A stretch of 64,000 bases of DNA from Nannocystis punicea (lineage in GTDB: Bacteria; Myxococcota_A; Polyangia; Nannocystales; Nannocystaceae): positions 3,720,001 through 3,784,000 of the forward strand of contig NZ_CP114040.1 in NCBI RefSeq assembly GCF_026965555.1, given 5' to 3'. The translations under genes were made by a program, and so were the position numbers. Under the pieces are notes generated by a model. That model searched no databases and was not told where the DNA came from. It saw only the letters and a program-made list of their open reading frames with translations. Of the stretch, positions 62,362-64,000 are shown piece after piece (the stretch's first letter is position 1; each line of letters opens with the position of its first letter).

Positions 62362-63837
62362 ATGGATTCGAGGACGAGATGGGCGGCGATAGGGTTGTGG
62401 ATGGGACTCGCGGGCTGTAGCGACGATGGCACGGCGAGCGCGACGGCGCAGCCGACCGGTAGCACCACCGAGGAAGAGACCGGCACCACCGGGCCGAGCT
62501 CCGGGGAGCCGACCACGGGCGTGCCGACGACGACCGCGACGACCGAGACGGGCACGGACTCGACGACGACGACGAGCACGAGCGAGCCGACCACCGAGAC
62601 GAGCGAGCCGGGCACGACGACGACGACGACGACGACCGAGCCGGAGACCTCGACGGGCCCGGCGCCGGTGTGCGGAGACGGTCAGCAGGACGCCGGCGAG
62701 GAGTGCGACGACGGCAACGACGACGACACCGACGCGTGCACGAACGCGTGCACGAACGCGAGCTGCGGCGACGCGATCGTGCAGGCCGGGGTCGAGGAGT
62801 GCGACGACGGCAACCCGGAGGACGCGGACACGTGCACGAACGCGTGCAAGAACGCGGCCTGCGGCGACGGCATCGTCGGGCCCGGCGAGATGTGCGACGA
62901 CGGCAACCAGGTCGACGACGACGAGTGCTCGAACACCTGCGCGGCGGCCGGCTGCGGCGACGGCGTCGTCCAGGCGCCCGAGGAGTGCGACGACGGCAAC
63001 GACGACGACACCGACGCGTGCCTCGCCACGTGCCTGGCGGCCGAGTGCGGCGACGGGGCGGTGCAGGCCGACGTCGAGGCGTGCGACGACGGCAACGACG
63101 ACGACACCGACGCGTGCCTCGGCACCTGCGCGGCGGCCGAGTGCGGCGATTCGGTGGTACAGGCGGGCGTCGAGGAGTGCGACGACGGCAACATGAGCGA
63201 CACCGACGCGTGCCTCGCCACCTGCAAGGCGGCCACGTGCGGCGACGGCAAGGTGCAGGCGGGCGTCGAGGAGTGCGACGACGGCAACATGGTCGACGAC
63301 GACGCGTGCAACAACAACTGCAAGTCGGGCCAGCGGATCGTGTTCGTCACCAGCACGACCTACAGCGGCAACCTCGGCGGCCTCGCCGGCGCCGACGCGC
63401 AGTGCAACCTCCGCGCGGCCGCGGGTGGCCTGCCTGGCACGTACATGGCCTGGCTCAGCGACGACACGGGCTCGCCGTCGACGCGCATGAACAAGTCGAC
63501 GGTGCCCTACGTGCTGCCCAACGGGGTCAAGGTCGCCAACAACTGGGCCGACCTGACCGACGGCAACCTCCTCGGGGCGATCACGGTCACCGAGATCGGC
63601 GGCCCGGTGCCCACCACCAACTTCTGCGGCCCCAACGAGGCGACGGTCTGGACCAACACGACGCCCGCCGGGACTCAGATCAATTCACAGGGCAACTGCG
63701 CCAACTGGACCGGCGGCGCCGGCGGATCGAACTGGGGCTTCGCCACCCGCGTCGACAACGGCTGGACGCAGTGGTGCAACGGCGGCGCCTGCATCCACCC
63801 GGCCTTCCTCGCGCCGATCTATTGCTTTCAGCAGTAG
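62362..63837 (+). CDS. Cysteine-rich-repeat lipoprotein with DUF1554-like domain (paralogue 2)
   Basis: 491 aa. ATG 62362 is preferred over 62350 because GGAGAGG then sits five bases upstream. Signal ends 'LWMGLAGC' (Cys 19). Thr/Glu linker to ~98. Seven cysteine-rich repeats follow, each beginning CGD(G/A/S) and containing (E/M/A)CDDGN and a closing Cys pair. The C-terminal domain 'RIVFVTSTTYSGNLGGLAGADAQC' onward, with 'TYMAWLS' and 'IHPAFLAPIYCFQQ', is DUF1554-like and matches paralogue 1. Acidic DDDTDAC loops suggest Ca2+ binding. Surface adhesin-like role is inference. Confidence 0.85.
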   Translation: MDSRTRWAAIGLWMGLAGCSDDGTASATAQPTGSTTEEETGTTGPSSGEPTTGVPTTTATTETGTDSTTTTSTSEPTTETSEPGTTTTTTTTEPETSTGPAPVCGDGQQDAGEECDDGNDDDTDACTNACTNASCGDAIVQAGVEECDDGNPEDADTCTNACKNAACGDGIVGPGEMCDDGNQVDDDECSNTCAAAGCGDGVVQAPEECDDGNDDDTDACLATCLAAECGDGAVQADVEACDDGNDDDTDACLGTCAAAECGDSVVQAGVEECDDGNMSDTDACLATCKAATCGDGKVQAGVEECDDGNMVDDDACNNNCKSGQRIVFVTSTTYSGNLGGLAGADAQCNLRAAAGGLPGTYMAWLSDDTGSPSTRMNKSTVPYVLPNGVKVANNWADLTDGNLLGAITVTEIGGPVPTTNFCGPNEATVWTNTTPAGTQINSQGNCANWTGGAGGSNWGFATRVDNGWTQWCNGGACIHPAFLAPIYCFQQ

Positions 63838-64000
63838 GCGGTCGGCGTATTCGCCGAGAATCCCGGGCGCGGCGACGTGCCCGCAATTGCGTAGGTCCGG
63901 GCCGCTCACGCGTGCGCGCGTGGGCGCGACGTGGAGTCGCCGCAGAGCTCGCCGCAATCGCGGCGCAGAGCCCGGTGGGCCCGCCGCACCGAACGGCGTT
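63838..64000. other. Right-edge intergenic sequence
   Basis: No gene, terminator hairpin or promoter was recognised in these last bases. Confidence 0.3.

Overview
The window is a very GC-rich chromosomal segment from a gliding, predatory-type bacterium of the Myxococcota, most likely near Nannocystis (Nannocystaceae). The reasons are the many lipoproteins with Thr-rich linkers, the 'CGDG..EECDDGN' cysteine-rich repeat proteins, an ADYC-type lipoprotein, a C-terminal Cys/hydrophobic/Arg-cluster sorting tail, Ser/Thr kinases with TPR tails, and AgmX-like C-terminal domains. No rRNA, tRNA, CRISPR array, integrase or transposase was seen. The taxon is inferred from gene content, not from a marker gene.

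Layout. 0-5 kb: small hypotheticals, a PEMT/ICMT-like membrane methyltransferase, an ADYC lipoprotein, membrane proteins. 5-11 kb: an arrestin-like/HEAT protein whose 3' end and terminators are duplicated around a PQQ-propeller lipoprotein, then two lipoproteins and a frameshifted small gene. 11-21 kb: a lipoprotein with two globin-like domains and a P domain, a Ser/Thr kinase with TPR tail, a sigma-70 factor, a membrane pseudokinase, and three tandem copies of the pseudokinase 3' end. 21-29 kb: an Spy/CpxP-like protein, a 0.7 kb repeat field, pyrE, a two-component system, three zinc-ribbon proteins. 29-33 kb: LysR regulator, 2-oxoglutarate oxygenase, CNT nucleoside transporter opposite thymidine kinase. 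33.5-41.2 kb: a co-directional surface cluster, LTD lipoprotein - SNase lipoprotein - five-LTD lipoprotein - SNase lipoprotein - HhH beta-barrel, which I read as a candidate extracellular DNA-handling system. 41-53 kb: kelch protein, lipoprotein, M23 peptidase, beta-lactamase-like hydrolase, RecF-like ATPase, gcvP, murG. 53-55 kb: an NsrR-type regulator divergent from a truncated haemoglobin and a [2Fe-2S]/FAD/NAD reductase, a probable NO-detoxification unit. 56.4-60.4 kb: DUF2169 - thiolase-like - PAAR-like (DUF4150) effector with a deaminase-like tail, opposite a SUKH-like putative immunity gene. 55.2 and 62.4 kb: two paralogous cysteine-rich/DUF1554-like lipoproteins flank that module, pointing outward.

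Three patterns cut across genes. (1) A short palindrome, TGTCC-N4-GGACA, occurs nine times exactly (by eye) plus paired variants. It lies in intergenic hairpins and inside genes in all three reading frames, so it is a DNA- or RNA-level element. (2) Several start codons lie exactly 6 nt after an extended -10 (TG-N-TANNNT), so leaderless transcription is likely common. (3) Gene 3' ends together with their terminator hairpins have been duplicated at two separate loci.
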